From positions 1-38,016 of the forward strand of contig JAILPE010000020.1 in the NCBI GenBank assembly GCA_024699645.1: DNA of 38,016 nucleotides, given 5' to 3'. The DNA is from Lachnospiraceae bacterium (GTDB lineage: Bacteria > Bacillota > Clostridia > Lachnospirales > Lachnospiraceae). The position numbers were made by a program, and so were the translations under genes. Below are positions 10,615 to 19,668 of this stretch, in pieces; within the stretch, counting starts at the first letter, position 1, and every line of letters begins with the position of its first letter. Below the pieces are notes generated by a model. It worked only from the letters and a program-made list of their open reading frames with translations, was not told the origin of the DNA and did no database searches.

Positions 10615-11544
10615 ATGAAACCGCTGGAAAAGTATAATCCTGCCGTTCTTTTTATATATTTCCTTCTGCTTGCGAGCCTTGTTATGTTCGCGGCGAACCC
10701 GGTGATGACCATGATCGCCTTTGTCGCGATGAATTCGGCGGCGGTCGTATATGCGGGGAACGGACTCGGCCGCGCCTATATTTTCTACGCTGTGATCTTT
10801 GTCCTCACATCGCTTGCAAACCCCGTCTTCAGCCACAACGGAGTCACGGTCCTGCTTGTGGTCAACGACAACCCCATCACGCTCGAGGCTGTGCTGTACG
10901 GAGTGATGACCGGATTTACGATACTCTCCGTTCTCCTTTTGTTCAGAGTCTTTTCAACGCTTATGACCTCCGACAGACTTCTCTATATCTTCGGCCGTGC
11001 ATTTCCGAAGCTCGGGTTGCTTCTTTCGATGACACTCAGATTTGTGCCGCTTTTCGGAAGGCAACGCAGGAAGATAGAGAATACGCAAAAAACGCTCGGT
11101 CTTTATAAAAATGAAAATGCGATCGACACGATAAAAGGGAAGCTTTCGATCCTTTCGGCGATGACTACTTGGGGACTTGAGAACGGGATCGTGACGGCGG
11201 ACAGCATGAGCGCCCGCGGCTATGGCATAAAACGGAGCAGGACGAGTTTTTCGATGTATCGTTTTGAAAGATCGGATGCATTTATGTTGTGCGCGGTGCT
11301 TCTGAGCTGCGGATTCATATTTTTAGGCATCGCGATCGATAAACTGAAAACGGATTTTTATCCGAGGATAGAGTTGTCGGAGGTTTCGGCATATGCGCTT
11401 ATAAGCTATGTTTTATATGCGCTGATCGCATTCTTTCCCTTCGTGGCGAAGCTTGCGGAACGGGAGGCGCAGAAGAAGCTGTTTAAAGAATCGTGTGATA
11501 ATTCCGTAAATAGGGAAAGAATAGAGAAAAGAGATTCGGTTTGA
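10615..11544 (+). CDS. ECF transporter transmembrane (T) component, CbiQ/EcfT family
   Basis: Multi-TM protein with TLRFVPLFGRQRRKIENTQKTLG and MSARGYGIKRSRTSF (EcfT coupling-helix type ARG motif). Confidence 0.85.
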   Translation: MKPLEKYNPAVLFIYFLLLASLVMFAANPVMTMIAFVAMNSAAVVYAGNGLGRAYIFYAVIFVLTSLANPVFSHNGVTVLLVVNDNPITLEAVLYGVMTGFTILSVLLLFRVFSTLMTSDRLLYIFGRAFPKLGLLLSMTLRFVPLFGRQRRKIENTQKTLGLYKNENAIDTIKGKLSILSAMTTWGLENGIVTADSMSARGYGIKRSRTSFSMYRFERSDAFMLCAVLLSCGFIFLGIAIDKLKTDFYPRIELSEVSAYALISYVLYALIAFFPFVAKLAEREAQKKLFKESCDNSVNRERIEKRDSV

Positions 11545-11633
11545 AAGGAAAGTACCGAAAAAGGGATCCGGCATGGAAAGAAAGCACCGAAAAATGGAAG
11601 CGCGAGAACGGGGAAATGTAAAGGAGAGCTTAG

Positions 11634-13454
11634 ATGGAGATACTCAGAACGGAGAATCTGAATTTTATATATCCTGACGGAAGACAGGCGCTCAGCGACA
11701 TCAGCTTTTCACTTGAAGAGGGTGAGATGATGTGCGTGTGCGGTCCGACGGGAAGCGGCAAATCTACGCTTTTACGGCTCCTGAAGCGTGAACTTTCACC
11801 CCGGGGCGAGAAAAGCGGCGATATATTTATCTCGGGTCGAAAGCAGGAGGAACTGAGCGATTTTGAGGCGGCAACGCGTATCGGCTTTGTCTTTCAGCGT
11901 CCGGATATGCAGATCGTGACGGACAAGGTTTGGCATGAGCTCGCTTTCGGACTTGAAAATATTGGGATAAAGCAAAATGAGATCAGACGTCGCGTCTGCG
12001 AGATAGCGGGATATTTCGGAATGGAATCGTGGTTTGACAGAAGCACCGATTCGCTCTCGGGAGGTCAGAAACAGCTGTTAAATCTTGCGTCCGTAATGGT
12101 TATGCAGCCCGATATCCTTATCCTCGACGAGCCTGTTTCGCAGCTCGATCCCATCACGGCTTCGGATTTTATCGCAACTCTCACGAAGCTTTGCCGTGAA
12201 TTCGGAATAAGCATCATCGCTGCGGAACAGCGCCTTGGGGAGCTTATTCCGGTTTCCGACAGGATACTCGCGATAAAAGACGGAAAAACGGTCGCATTCG
12301 GGGAAACGAGAGATTGCGTGAGAACGCTTATAAAAGACGAGGCCTTCGCCGTCTCCATGCCCGCTTCGGTGAAACTCTATGAGAAGATCATGAGTGCATC
12401 CGGTAAAGAAAACCCGAAGGAAACAGACAATGCATCCCACGAAGAGAAAACCATAAAAACAGACAGTGCAACCCTCAAAGAGGAACCCATAAATACAGAC
12501 AGAGCAACCCTCGCAGAGGAACCTGTAAGAACAGGCATTACACATTCAAAAGAAGACCATAAAGGAGGGGATATCCCCTTAAGCGTCGGGGAGGGCAGGA
12601 GGTTCCTAAAGGAATACTTAAAGTCTCCGGAATCTGATCCGCGCATCCTAAGTGAAGTAAGTGGAAGCGAAGACACACGCACCCTTCACGAGGATGACAA
12701 GGAAAATGCCGCGGAAAAACAGGCCGTGTCCCGCGTTGAGGCGAACAAGGAAAATGCTGCGGAAAAACAGGCGGACCGTGACAAGAAAGACTCTCGCCGC
12801 AAAGACATCGAGACCGTGCTTGAATTTAAGGAGGTATATCTCAAATACGAGAGGAACGGCAGAGATATTCTGAGGGCATGCGGGTTTAAAGTCGGGAAGG
12901 GAGAGGTATTCTGCATTCTCGGCGGAAACGGCGCCGGAAAATCGACGGCGATAAGCGCTGCGGCGGGACTTATAAAGCCTTATTCGGGAAAGATCAGGGT
13001 CTTTGGAAAGAACATCGGCGACTACAAGGGACAGGAGCTCTATAACGAGTGTGTTGCGATGTTGCCGCAGGATGTGCAGACGGTCTTCATAACAGACGAA
13101 ATAAACGGAAGGCACCCTTATGATCTTTCGGGCGGAGAGCAACAGCTCGCCGCGCTTGACATAGTGCTTGCGAGCAAACCGAAGCTGCTGCTTCTTGACG
13201 AGCCCACGAAGGGACTCGATGCCGTTCTTGGCGAAGAACTCAAAAAGAAGCTCAAAAAGCTTGCCGCAGACGGTGTTACGATAGTTATCGTATCGCACGA
13301 TATAGAGTTTTCGGCATCGATCGCCGACAGGTGCGCGATGCTTTTCAACGGAGAAGTGGTTTCTGTCGGTGAAGCACGCGATTTCTTCAAGGGAAACTAT
13401 TTCTACACAACAGCCTACAACCGCATCATGAGAGGAATGCAGGCCGAGAAATGA
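11634..13454 (+). CDS. Fused ECF ATPase (two NBDs joined by a charged repetitive linker)
   Basis: NBD1: GPTGSGKST, FQRPD, LSGGQKQ, ILILDEPVSQLD. NBD2: GGNGAGKST, LPQDVQTVF, LSGGEQQ, LLLLDEPTKGLD, VSHD. Confidence 0.92.
   Translation: MEILRTENLNFIYPDGRQALSDISFSLEEGEMMCVCGPTGSGKSTLLRLLKRELSPRGEKSGDIFISGRKQEELSDFEAATRIGFVFQRPDMQIVTDKVWHELAFGLENIGIKQNEIRRRVCEIAGYFGMESWFDRSTDSLSGGQKQLLNLASVMVMQPDILILDEPVSQLDPITASDFIATLTKLCREFGISIIAAEQRLGELIPVSDRILAIKDGKTVAFGETRDCVRTLIKDEAFAVSMPASVKLYEKIMSASGKENPKETDNASHEEKTIKTDSATLKEEPINTDRATLAEEPVRTGITHSKEDHKGGDIPLSVGEGRRFLKEYLKSPESDPRILSEVSGSEDTRTLHEDDKENAAEKQAVSRVEANKENAAEKQADRDKKDSRRKDIETVLEFKEVYLKYERNGRDILRACGFKVGKGEVFCILGGNGAGKSTAISAAAGLIKPYSGKIRVFGKNIGDYKGQELYNECVAMLPQDVQTVFITDEINGRHPYDLSGGEQQLAALDIVLASKPKLLLLDEPTKGLDAVLGEELKKKLKKLAADGVTIVIVSHDIEFSASIADRCAMLFNGEVVSVGEARDFFKGNYFYTTAYNRIMRGMQAEK
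12405..12795 (+). repeat. Linker minisatellites inside fused ECF ATPase (36-bp/12-aa repeats, then a ~48-bp repeat x2)
   Basis: TDSATLKEEPIN/TDRATLAEEPVR (36 bp) and KENAAEKQA(V)...KENAAEKQAD. Confidence 0.75.
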
Positions 13455-13507
13455 CCGGGAGGAATGCAGGCAGGGAATGACCGGGAGGAATGCAGGTCGG
13501 GGAATGA
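13432..13507 (+). repeat. 26-27 bp tandem repeat x3 spanning the stop codon
   Basis: gaggaatgcaggccgagaaatgaccgg / gaggaatgcaggcagggaatgaccgg / gaggaatgcaggtcggggaatga. Confidence 0.85.
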
Positions 13508-13526
13508 TTCGGAAAGGAGCGGTGAC

Positions 13527-14213
13527 ATGCCGGTAATAAATAATCCGACGGTACGGAAGATCCTTAGGATCATTATACCCTTTTTGGTAGTACCCGCGGC
13601 CGTCCTTGTAGGCGCTTATGTCTTCGAGGACAAAATGTATGCCTATGTCTCGCTTGTTATCACCATCCTTGCGATAGTCCTCTTTATCAGCGGATTTGAA
13701 AAGCGCAGGACGGGGTCACGACGGATGGTCATTGTTGTCGTGATGACGGTCATTGCCGTGATCGGGCGTTTTGTCCCGATAATCAAACCTGTGGCGGCGA
13801 TAACGGTCATCAGCGGAGTGTTCCTCGGCGGAGAGTCGGGATTCCTTGTGGGATCCATGACAAGCGTTGTTTCAAATTTCTTCTGGGGACAGGGTCCGTG
13901 GACACCATTCCAGATGTTTTCGTGGGGGATGATCGGCCTCGTTGCCGGACTTATTGGAAAATACCTTAAAACATCGAAGCCTGTTCTGTACATTTACGGC
14001 GCCTTTTCGGGCCTGCTTTTCTCGCTGATCATGGACGTATGGACGGTTCTGTGGTACAACGACGGGTTTTCGTGGGATGGATATCTGGCAGCGATAGCTT
14101 CGGCAGCGCCCATGACAATTCTTTATGCATTCTCAAATGTGATTTTCCTCATTATCCTTTTTGACCCGATAGGAAAAAAACTCGAAAGAATACGAACGGT
14201 ATATGGTTTATGA
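13527..14213 (+). CDS. ECF transporter S component (putative; CbrT/CblT-like substrate-binding subunit inferred)
   Basis: Six-TM-type protein with GEGSGFLVGSMTSVVSNFFWGQGPWTPFQMFSWGMIGLVAG-type motif (seen as GGESGFLVGSMTSVVSNFFWGQGPWTPFQMFSWGMIGLVAG); start set at ATG 13527 after AAAGGAG. Confidence 0.75.
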   Translation: MPVINNPTVRKILRIIIPFLVVPAAVLVGAYVFEDKMYAYVSLVITILAIVLFISGFEKRRTGSRRMVIVVVMTVIAVIGRFVPIIKPVAAITVISGVFLGGESGFLVGSMTSVVSNFFWGQGPWTPFQMFSWGMIGLVAGLIGKYLKTSKPVLYIYGAFSGLLFSLIMDVWTVLWYNDGFSWDGYLAAIASAAPMTILYAFSNVIFLIILFDPIGKKLERIRTVYGL

Positions 14214-14260
14214 AATACAAATGAACAAAACAACATTTTTGAATATTTCGCTTTTCTTAA

Positions 14261-14278
14261 TTTATCACATGTGATAAA
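14261..14278. promoter_or_regulatory. Perfect 18-bp palindrome, candidate operator
   Basis: TTTATCACATGTGATAAA upstream of the GGDEF gene. Confidence 0.6.
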
Positions 14279-14358
14279 ATTAAATTGCGAATAAGCATTT
14301 TACTATATGTGAAGAAGAAAAAAGGACTCGCAATAAAGCGAAATGGAGAAAAGGGTAC

Positions 14359-15819
14359 ATGGCTTATCAGTTTCTTGTATGGTTTCAAGGAATTAGTATT
14401 GCCGCTGTTTTTGTGACGCTGGTGATGTTCTTTCCGTCATGGAAAAACAGGATTCACTCGTATCTGTTCATATTTGCGGCATCTGTTACAGTCAATAACA
14501 TCGGTTATTTTATTGTGATGATTTCCGATAATATTACGGACAGTTTGTGGGGTACAAAGATAGAATACCTCGGAAAACTGTTTATTTCTGCGTCGCTTCT
14601 TTTCTTCATGACCGAATATACCGGCGCCAAGATAAGTCAATATACAAAAAGGATCGTGGCGATCCTGCATGCACTGATCGGCGTGCTTGTGTTTACATGC
14701 GAACACCACATGATGTATTACGAGTCGTTCAAGTTCGTGGAAGACGGACTGTTCCCTCATATTGAGTTTGTGCATGGGATTTTTTATTACATATACATTA
14801 TGATGGTTGCGGGATATCTGATCTACGCGACTGCTTCCGCTATCCACATAATGATGCGTGAACACAGGAAAAAGAGAAAGAGGCAGGCAACGCTTATAAT
14901 CGTGTGCGGACTGGTCATGGCTGCCGGACTGATCGTGTATTCGACGGGCATCATGGGCGGCTATGATGCGACCGGGATATCTTACCTGATATGCCTGGTA
15001 CTTATGATCATCGCAACGATCAAATACGATATACTTGCGGCTCTCGATGCGGTTAAGAATTATATCGCCGATAATATGACGGAAGGTATCGTGGCAGTCG
15101 ATACGGAAGGTGCGATAATCTATTCCAACAAGATCGCGGAACATATATACCCCGAGCTAAAGGAGAAAAACGAAGGCGTTATCACACTGCTTACGGAGGC
15201 AATCGAAAAGGAAGAGGTCATAAACATTAAGAAGAGTTATTACAGAGCGAGGCAGAATGACCTGAAAAACGATTCGAAGATCCTCGGTAAGCTTTATGTG
15301 ATCGATGATATCACCGAAGAATACAATCACAATGAGGAACTCAGACTTCGCTCGATCACCGACGGAATGACGGGACTGTTCAACAGGACCGAGACGCTCA
15401 GACGTATCGAAGAAGCTATGACCGGAGAAGGTGTGGCTCTTGTCATGATCGACATCGATAACTTTAAAGTTGTCAACGATTCGTTTGGTCATGATGTCGG
15501 CGATAACGTGATCAAGGGAGTCGCCAAGATCATGCTTGAACTTACATATATCGATCCGAAGCTTTCGGCAGGACGTTGGGGCGGCGAGGAATTTATGCTC
15601 GTTATGCCGGGATCAGACGCGCAGGAGGCTTTGAGCGCGGCTGAAAAGATACGCGTTGGCTTTGCGGAAACGAAATTCGACTATGCGGGCACGAGGACGG
15701 TAAGCCTCGGTGTTACTGTTTATATCGACGGCGAAGATTCCGATACTCTCTGTAAGAGGGCCGACGAAGCTCTTTATACGTCAAAACAGGAAGGGAAAAA
15801 CAGAACGACTGTTATGTAA
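14359..15819 (+). CDS. Membrane diguanylate cyclase (7TM-type N-terminus, PAS-like region, GGEEF domain)
   Basis: Hydrophobic N-terminal half; DGMTGLFNR, DIDNFKVVNDSFGHDVGD, GRWGGEEF. Confidence 0.88.
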   Translation: MAYQFLVWFQGISIAAVFVTLVMFFPSWKNRIHSYLFIFAASVTVNNIGYFIVMISDNITDSLWGTKIEYLGKLFISASLLFFMTEYTGAKISQYTKRIVAILHALIGVLVFTCEHHMMYYESFKFVEDGLFPHIEFVHGIFYYIYIMMVAGYLIYATASAIHIMMREHRKKRKRQATLIIVCGLVMAAGLIVYSTGIMGGYDATGISYLICLVLMIIATIKYDILAALDAVKNYIADNMTEGIVAVDTEGAIIYSNKIAEHIYPELKEKNEGVITLLTEAIEKEEVINIKKSYYRARQNDLKNDSKILGKLYVIDDITEEYNHNEELRLRSITDGMTGLFNRTETLRRIEEAMTGEGVALVMIDIDNFKVVNDSFGHDVGDNVIKGVAKIMLELTYIDPKLSAGRWGGEEFMLVMPGSDAQEALSAAEKIRVGFAETKFDYAGTRTVSLGVTVYIDGEDSDTLCKRADEALYTSKQEGKNRTTVM

Positions 15820-15876
15820 AGTCATATATTCTCAATTCTTGCCATGAATAATGGTGGGAACTTCACGAATTCTTGA

Positions 15877-15904
15877 GAAGCCGGCTGTATAGTTGGCTTC
15901 TTTT
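15877..15904 (+). terminator. Terminator after GGDEF gene
   Basis: GAAGCC...GGCTTC hairpin then TTTT. Confidence 0.6.
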
Positions 15905-15924
15905 GATGTTACAAAATTTCGTGC

Positions 15925-15936
15925 TAACACGTGTTA
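15925..15936. promoter_or_regulatory. Perfect 12-bp palindrome TAACACGTGTTA, candidate operator
   Basis: Located in the ~360-bp AT-rich gap upstream of the GH43-like gene. Confidence 0.4.
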
Positions 15937-16177
15937 ATAGGTACAAAATAAGGTAGTTCCAAGCGTTGTTTCGATAAGGTCAAACATTTTTACATAAGCG
16001 TTAATACCTTAAAGACACAAAAAAGAAAAAAAGTTAGCAATATTTGATAAGTCGTGCCACTAAATGAGTTAGTAATTGCATTTTTTGTGTCATATAATGT
16101 GAATCGTGAGAAAAGGCTTATTGACTTTTCGATGCAAAATATTTTTATTTCTGTGAATCAGGAGAGGTAAAGGGTTT

Positions 16178-17167
16178 ATGGCAAAGCAGAGAAGACCATT
16201 GGTGTCACATATTTTTACAGCTGATCCTTCAGCGCATGTTTTCAACGATAAGATCTACATTTATCCGTCACACGATATTCCCCATGATGCAGAAGATAAT
16301 GATAACGGCGACGAGTACCGTATGGAAGATTATCACGTACTTTCGCTCGATAACCTTGATGCTGATTGCGTAGATAACGGTGAGGCTCTTCATATGAAGA
16401 ACGTTCCGTGGGTCAGCAAGCAGATGTGGGCTCCCGACGTTGCATTTAAGAATGGAACATATTACCTCTATTTCCCGGCAAGGGATAAAGACGGAATTTT
16501 CAGGATCGGCGTTGCCACTTCGAAGTCTCCTGTAGGACCTTTCGAGCCCGAAGCCAATTATATTCAGGGTTCGTACAGCATTGATCCCGCTTCTTTCGTT
16601 GATGAAGACGGAAGAGCATACCTCTATTACGGAGGACTTTGGGGAGGACAGCTTGACAAGTGGACAAAGGGCTTCTTTGATGAGAAGGCAGGCCAGCTTG
16701 AAGGCGACCTTGATCCCAAGCGCGACGCTATCGGACCTATGTTCTGTGAGCTCGCAGAAGATATGAAGTCATTTAAGGGTGAGCCCCGTCATATTCAGAT
16801 TAATGATGAGAACGGCAACCCCATAAAGGAAGGCGACGAGGACCGCAGATATTTCGAAGGCCCTTGGATGCATAAATTTAACGGAAAGTACTATCTTTCC
16901 TATTCGACAGGAACAACACATTATCTTGTTTATGCCGAGTCTGACAAGCCCGAAGGACCTTTCACATACAAGGGAAGGATCATGGAGCCCGTACTCGGAT
17001 GGACAACACATCATTCGATCGTTGAATATCACGGTGAGTGGTATCTCTTCTATCATGATTGTGAGCTTTCAAAGGGTATTAATCACCGCAGAAATGTTAA
17101 GTATACAAAGCTTGACATTGCTCCTGACGGAACGATCAAGACGATCATCCCTTATGAGAACGAATAA
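16178..17167 (+). CDS. Glycoside hydrolase family 43-like protein (arabinofuranosidase/xylosidase type), no signal peptide
   Basis: FTADPSAHVFNDKIYIYPSHD, WAPDVAFKNGTYYLYFPA, IDPASFVDEDGRAYLYYGG, FEGPWMHKFNGKYYLSYSTG. Confidence 0.85.
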   Translation: MAKQRRPLVSHIFTADPSAHVFNDKIYIYPSHDIPHDAEDNDNGDEYRMEDYHVLSLDNLDADCVDNGEALHMKNVPWVSKQMWAPDVAFKNGTYYLYFPARDKDGIFRIGVATSKSPVGPFEPEANYIQGSYSIDPASFVDEDGRAYLYYGGLWGGQLDKWTKGFFDEKAGQLEGDLDPKRDAIGPMFCELAEDMKSFKGEPRHIQINDENGNPIKEGDEDRRYFEGPWMHKFNGKYYLSYSTGTTHYLVYAESDKPEGPFTYKGRIMEPVLGWTTHHSIVEYHGEWYLFYHDCELSKGINHRRNVKYTKLDIAPDGTIKTIIPYENE

Positions 17168-17188
17168 TGTAATGATGTAAGTTTACCA

Positions 17189-17219
17189 AAGCCTGCCGAT
17201 TTGAATCGACAGGCTTTTT
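17189..17219 (+). terminator. Terminator after GH43 gene
   Basis: AGCCTG...CAGGCT stem with inner CGAT/ATCG pairing, then TTTTT. Confidence 0.85.
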
Positions 17220-17240
17220 ATATTTTGAGGAATGTTATAA

Positions 17241-19619
17241 ATGAAAGAAAAACAGGTCAAAACAAAACAAACAGATATTAAGACCGCACTTGCCCGGATG
17301 ATCGAAGAACAGGGCATTGGCGAGCTTGCTCCGAAAGAGCTTAAGGCCGGACGTCATCGGATCGGTCCGACTGCGCTTTTTGACATTTCGAAAGACGGAA
17401 CTTATGTCAAGGGCTGCGTATTTTGCTGCGACGGGTACGTTGTGAGCGCATACGGTCCTGTCGGAGAGATCTCGGAAGGCGCGGGGCGCCGTTATGCCTC
17501 GGGAAAGCATGACATTCCGAACGCTCCGGACGGTCCCACACAGGGGCTTCCCACCGTATTTACGGATTACCTGTATTTAAGTCTCGACGACATGGAAAAC
17601 ATCAGAGTTGACAGGCTTTTCGCTTCAAGCGTGCTCACGGCGGTCATTAACGGCAACGACGCCTATGTGGCAGCTTTTTCCGGCATCTGCATGTCGGAGA
17701 TGACGGGATTTATCAAAGCCGTTAAGACGCTTAAGGACGGAGAAGACTCCGGCAAGAGTGAGGGCGATGCAGGTGAGACCGGAGAGACCGGAGAGGTCGG
17801 AGAGACCGGAGAAGAGAAGATCCCCTTGGTCAAGAAGCGTACGATCTTTTCGCGTGTGTTCCGCTATTTCCTGAAATACAGGTTCTCGGTCATTACATTG
17901 TTCTTCTTATACCTCGCATCGGCACTGCTCTCGGTCGCATGGCCTTACCTTTCGGGTACGGTGCTTTATGATAAAATACTTGAACGAAACGATGAGTTCC
18001 TGGCGGACTATGGGGTCGCCGGCAGGTACATGCTCGCACTCTTCATCCTCGTGGTAATCATATTCGTGTTGAGGGTTATCCAGACTGTCGTACAGATCCT
18101 GCAGCAATATCTTGCTGCGAGGATAGCGGCGAGAACGGTCAGAGATATAAAGCAGGACATCTTTTCTTCAATGGGTGATCTGTCTCTGCGCTTCTTTACG
18201 AGTAAGCAGACAGGCGGCCTGATGACCCGCGTGCGAAGCGATTCCGACAGGGTGACGGACTTTTTCCTTGACGGATTTCCGTTTTTGTTCATTCATTCAT
18301 CGACGATCATCGTGACTTTTGTGGTCATGTTCAGGCTTAACTGGCAGCTTTCACTGCTGGCTGTCGTACTTCTGCCGGTACTCGTGGTGCTGAGCATTAA
18401 GCTCAAGCCTGCATTGTGGACCCTTTTCGGCAAGCGGCACCGTGCAGAGAAATCGATGACTTCCAAAGTCAATGACAACCTTACGGGAGCCCGTGTTGTC
18501 AAGGCGTTCGGGCGCGAGGACGAGGAACTGAAGAGCTTCTCTTCCAAGTCGCGGTCGCTTATGAATGCGGAGGTCGATATCGTCCGCTATAATAACCGTT
18601 TTACGATCCTTTACAACATGGTTGCCGAGATCTCGAACATCTGGGTCTGGATCGTAGGAGTGCTTCTTGTTATCGATACAAGATCGATCGAACTCGGAGT
18701 GCTCATCACATTTGTCGGCTATGTGGCCTCGCTCAACGGGCCGATGAACTTCTTCTCTTACATATTCCGGGTTTGGACCGACAGCATAAACTCTGCGCAG
18801 CGAATGCTCGAGATAATAGATGCTGTACCCGATATCAAAGAAGCCGACAACCCCGTGAGGCTTACCGAGCCGAAAGGCGGGATAGAGCTTAAGAATGTGA
18901 CATTCGGCTACGAGGCATTCAGACCCGTGCTTAAGGATATATCGCTTAAAATTGAGCCGGGAGAGGTGCTCGGTATCGTAGGACGCTCCGGAGCCGGCAA
19001 ATCAACGCTTGTAAACCTTATATCGAGACTGTACGATCCGGACGAAGGAAGCGTGAGTATCGACGGGATAGACGTTAAAGACCTTGCTTTCAGGGATCTG
19101 AGACGAAGCGTTGCGATGGTTTCACAGGACACATACATTTTTATGGGTTCGGTTGCGGACAACATCGCCTACGCAGACAGAGAAGCATCGCGTGATGACA
19201 TCATCCGCGCAGCAAAGCTTGCGGGAGCACACGACTTTATAAGCGCCATGCCCGACGGTTACGACACCATTGTAGGTGCGGGCGGCAAGGACCTTTCGGG
19301 CGGCGAACGTCAGCGTCTTTCGATAGCGCGCGCTGTTCTTGCGAATCCGAAGATCCTTATCCTTGACGAGGCAACATCGGCAGTTGATACCAAGACGGAG
19401 CAGATCATAGAAAAATCGATCACTTTACTCGCCGAGGGGCGCACGACCATCTCGATCGCGCACCGTCTGTCGACGCTCAAGAACGCTGACAGACTGATCG
19501 TCATCGACGGTGGAAGGATCGTGGAGGAAGGTACCCACGACGAGCTTTACAAACAGGATGGCATTTACCGCAAGCTTTCGGACCTGCAGACAGGGTTCCT
19601 CTCGCTGGAGGAGATCTGA
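17241..19619 (+). CDS. ABC transporter, fused permease-ATPase, with N-terminal accessory domain
   Basis: TM region followed by GRSGAGKST, LSGGERQRLSIARAVL, ILILDEATSAVD; ~200-aa N-terminal extension before the first TM. Confidence 0.92.
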   Translation: MKEKQVKTKQTDIKTALARMIEEQGIGELAPKELKAGRHRIGPTALFDISKDGTYVKGCVFCCDGYVVSAYGPVGEISEGAGRRYASGKHDIPNAPDGPTQGLPTVFTDYLYLSLDDMENIRVDRLFASSVLTAVINGNDAYVAAFSGICMSEMTGFIKAVKTLKDGEDSGKSEGDAGETGETGEVGETGEEKIPLVKKRTIFSRVFRYFLKYRFSVITLFFLYLASALLSVAWPYLSGTVLYDKILERNDEFLADYGVAGRYMLALFILVVIIFVLRVIQTVVQILQQYLAARIAARTVRDIKQDIFSSMGDLSLRFFTSKQTGGLMTRVRSDSDRVTDFFLDGFPFLFIHSSTIIVTFVVMFRLNWQLSLLAVVLLPVLVVLSIKLKPALWTLFGKRHRAEKSMTSKVNDNLTGARVVKAFGREDEELKSFSSKSRSLMNAEVDIVRYNNRFTILYNMVAEISNIWVWIVGVLLVIDTRSIELGVLITFVGYVASLNGPMNFFSYIFRVWTDSINSAQRMLEIIDAVPDIKEADNPVRLTEPKGGIELKNVTFGYEAFRPVLKDISLKIEPGEVLGIVGRSGAGKSTLVNLISRLYDPDEGSVSIDGIDVKDLAFRDLRRSVAMVSQDTYIFMGSVADNIAYADREASRDDIIRAAKLAGAHDFISAMPDGYDTIVGAGGKDLSGGERQRLSIARAVLANPKILILDEATSAVDTKTEQIIEKSITLLAEGRTTISIAHRLSTLKNADRLIVIDGGRIVEEGTHDELYKQDGIYRKLSDLQTGFLSLEEI

Positions 19620-19668
19620 TACGAAGCACAGCTTATCGGTACAAGCCGGATAAATGAAAGGAAATCGA

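Noticed and set aside
12648-13298. 216-aa minus-strand ORF
   Set aside because: Antisense to the fused ECF ATPase, no recognisable family.
14437-15144. 235-aa minus-strand ORF
   Set aside because: Antisense to the GGDEF gene; Cys/His-rich composition typical of shadow translation.
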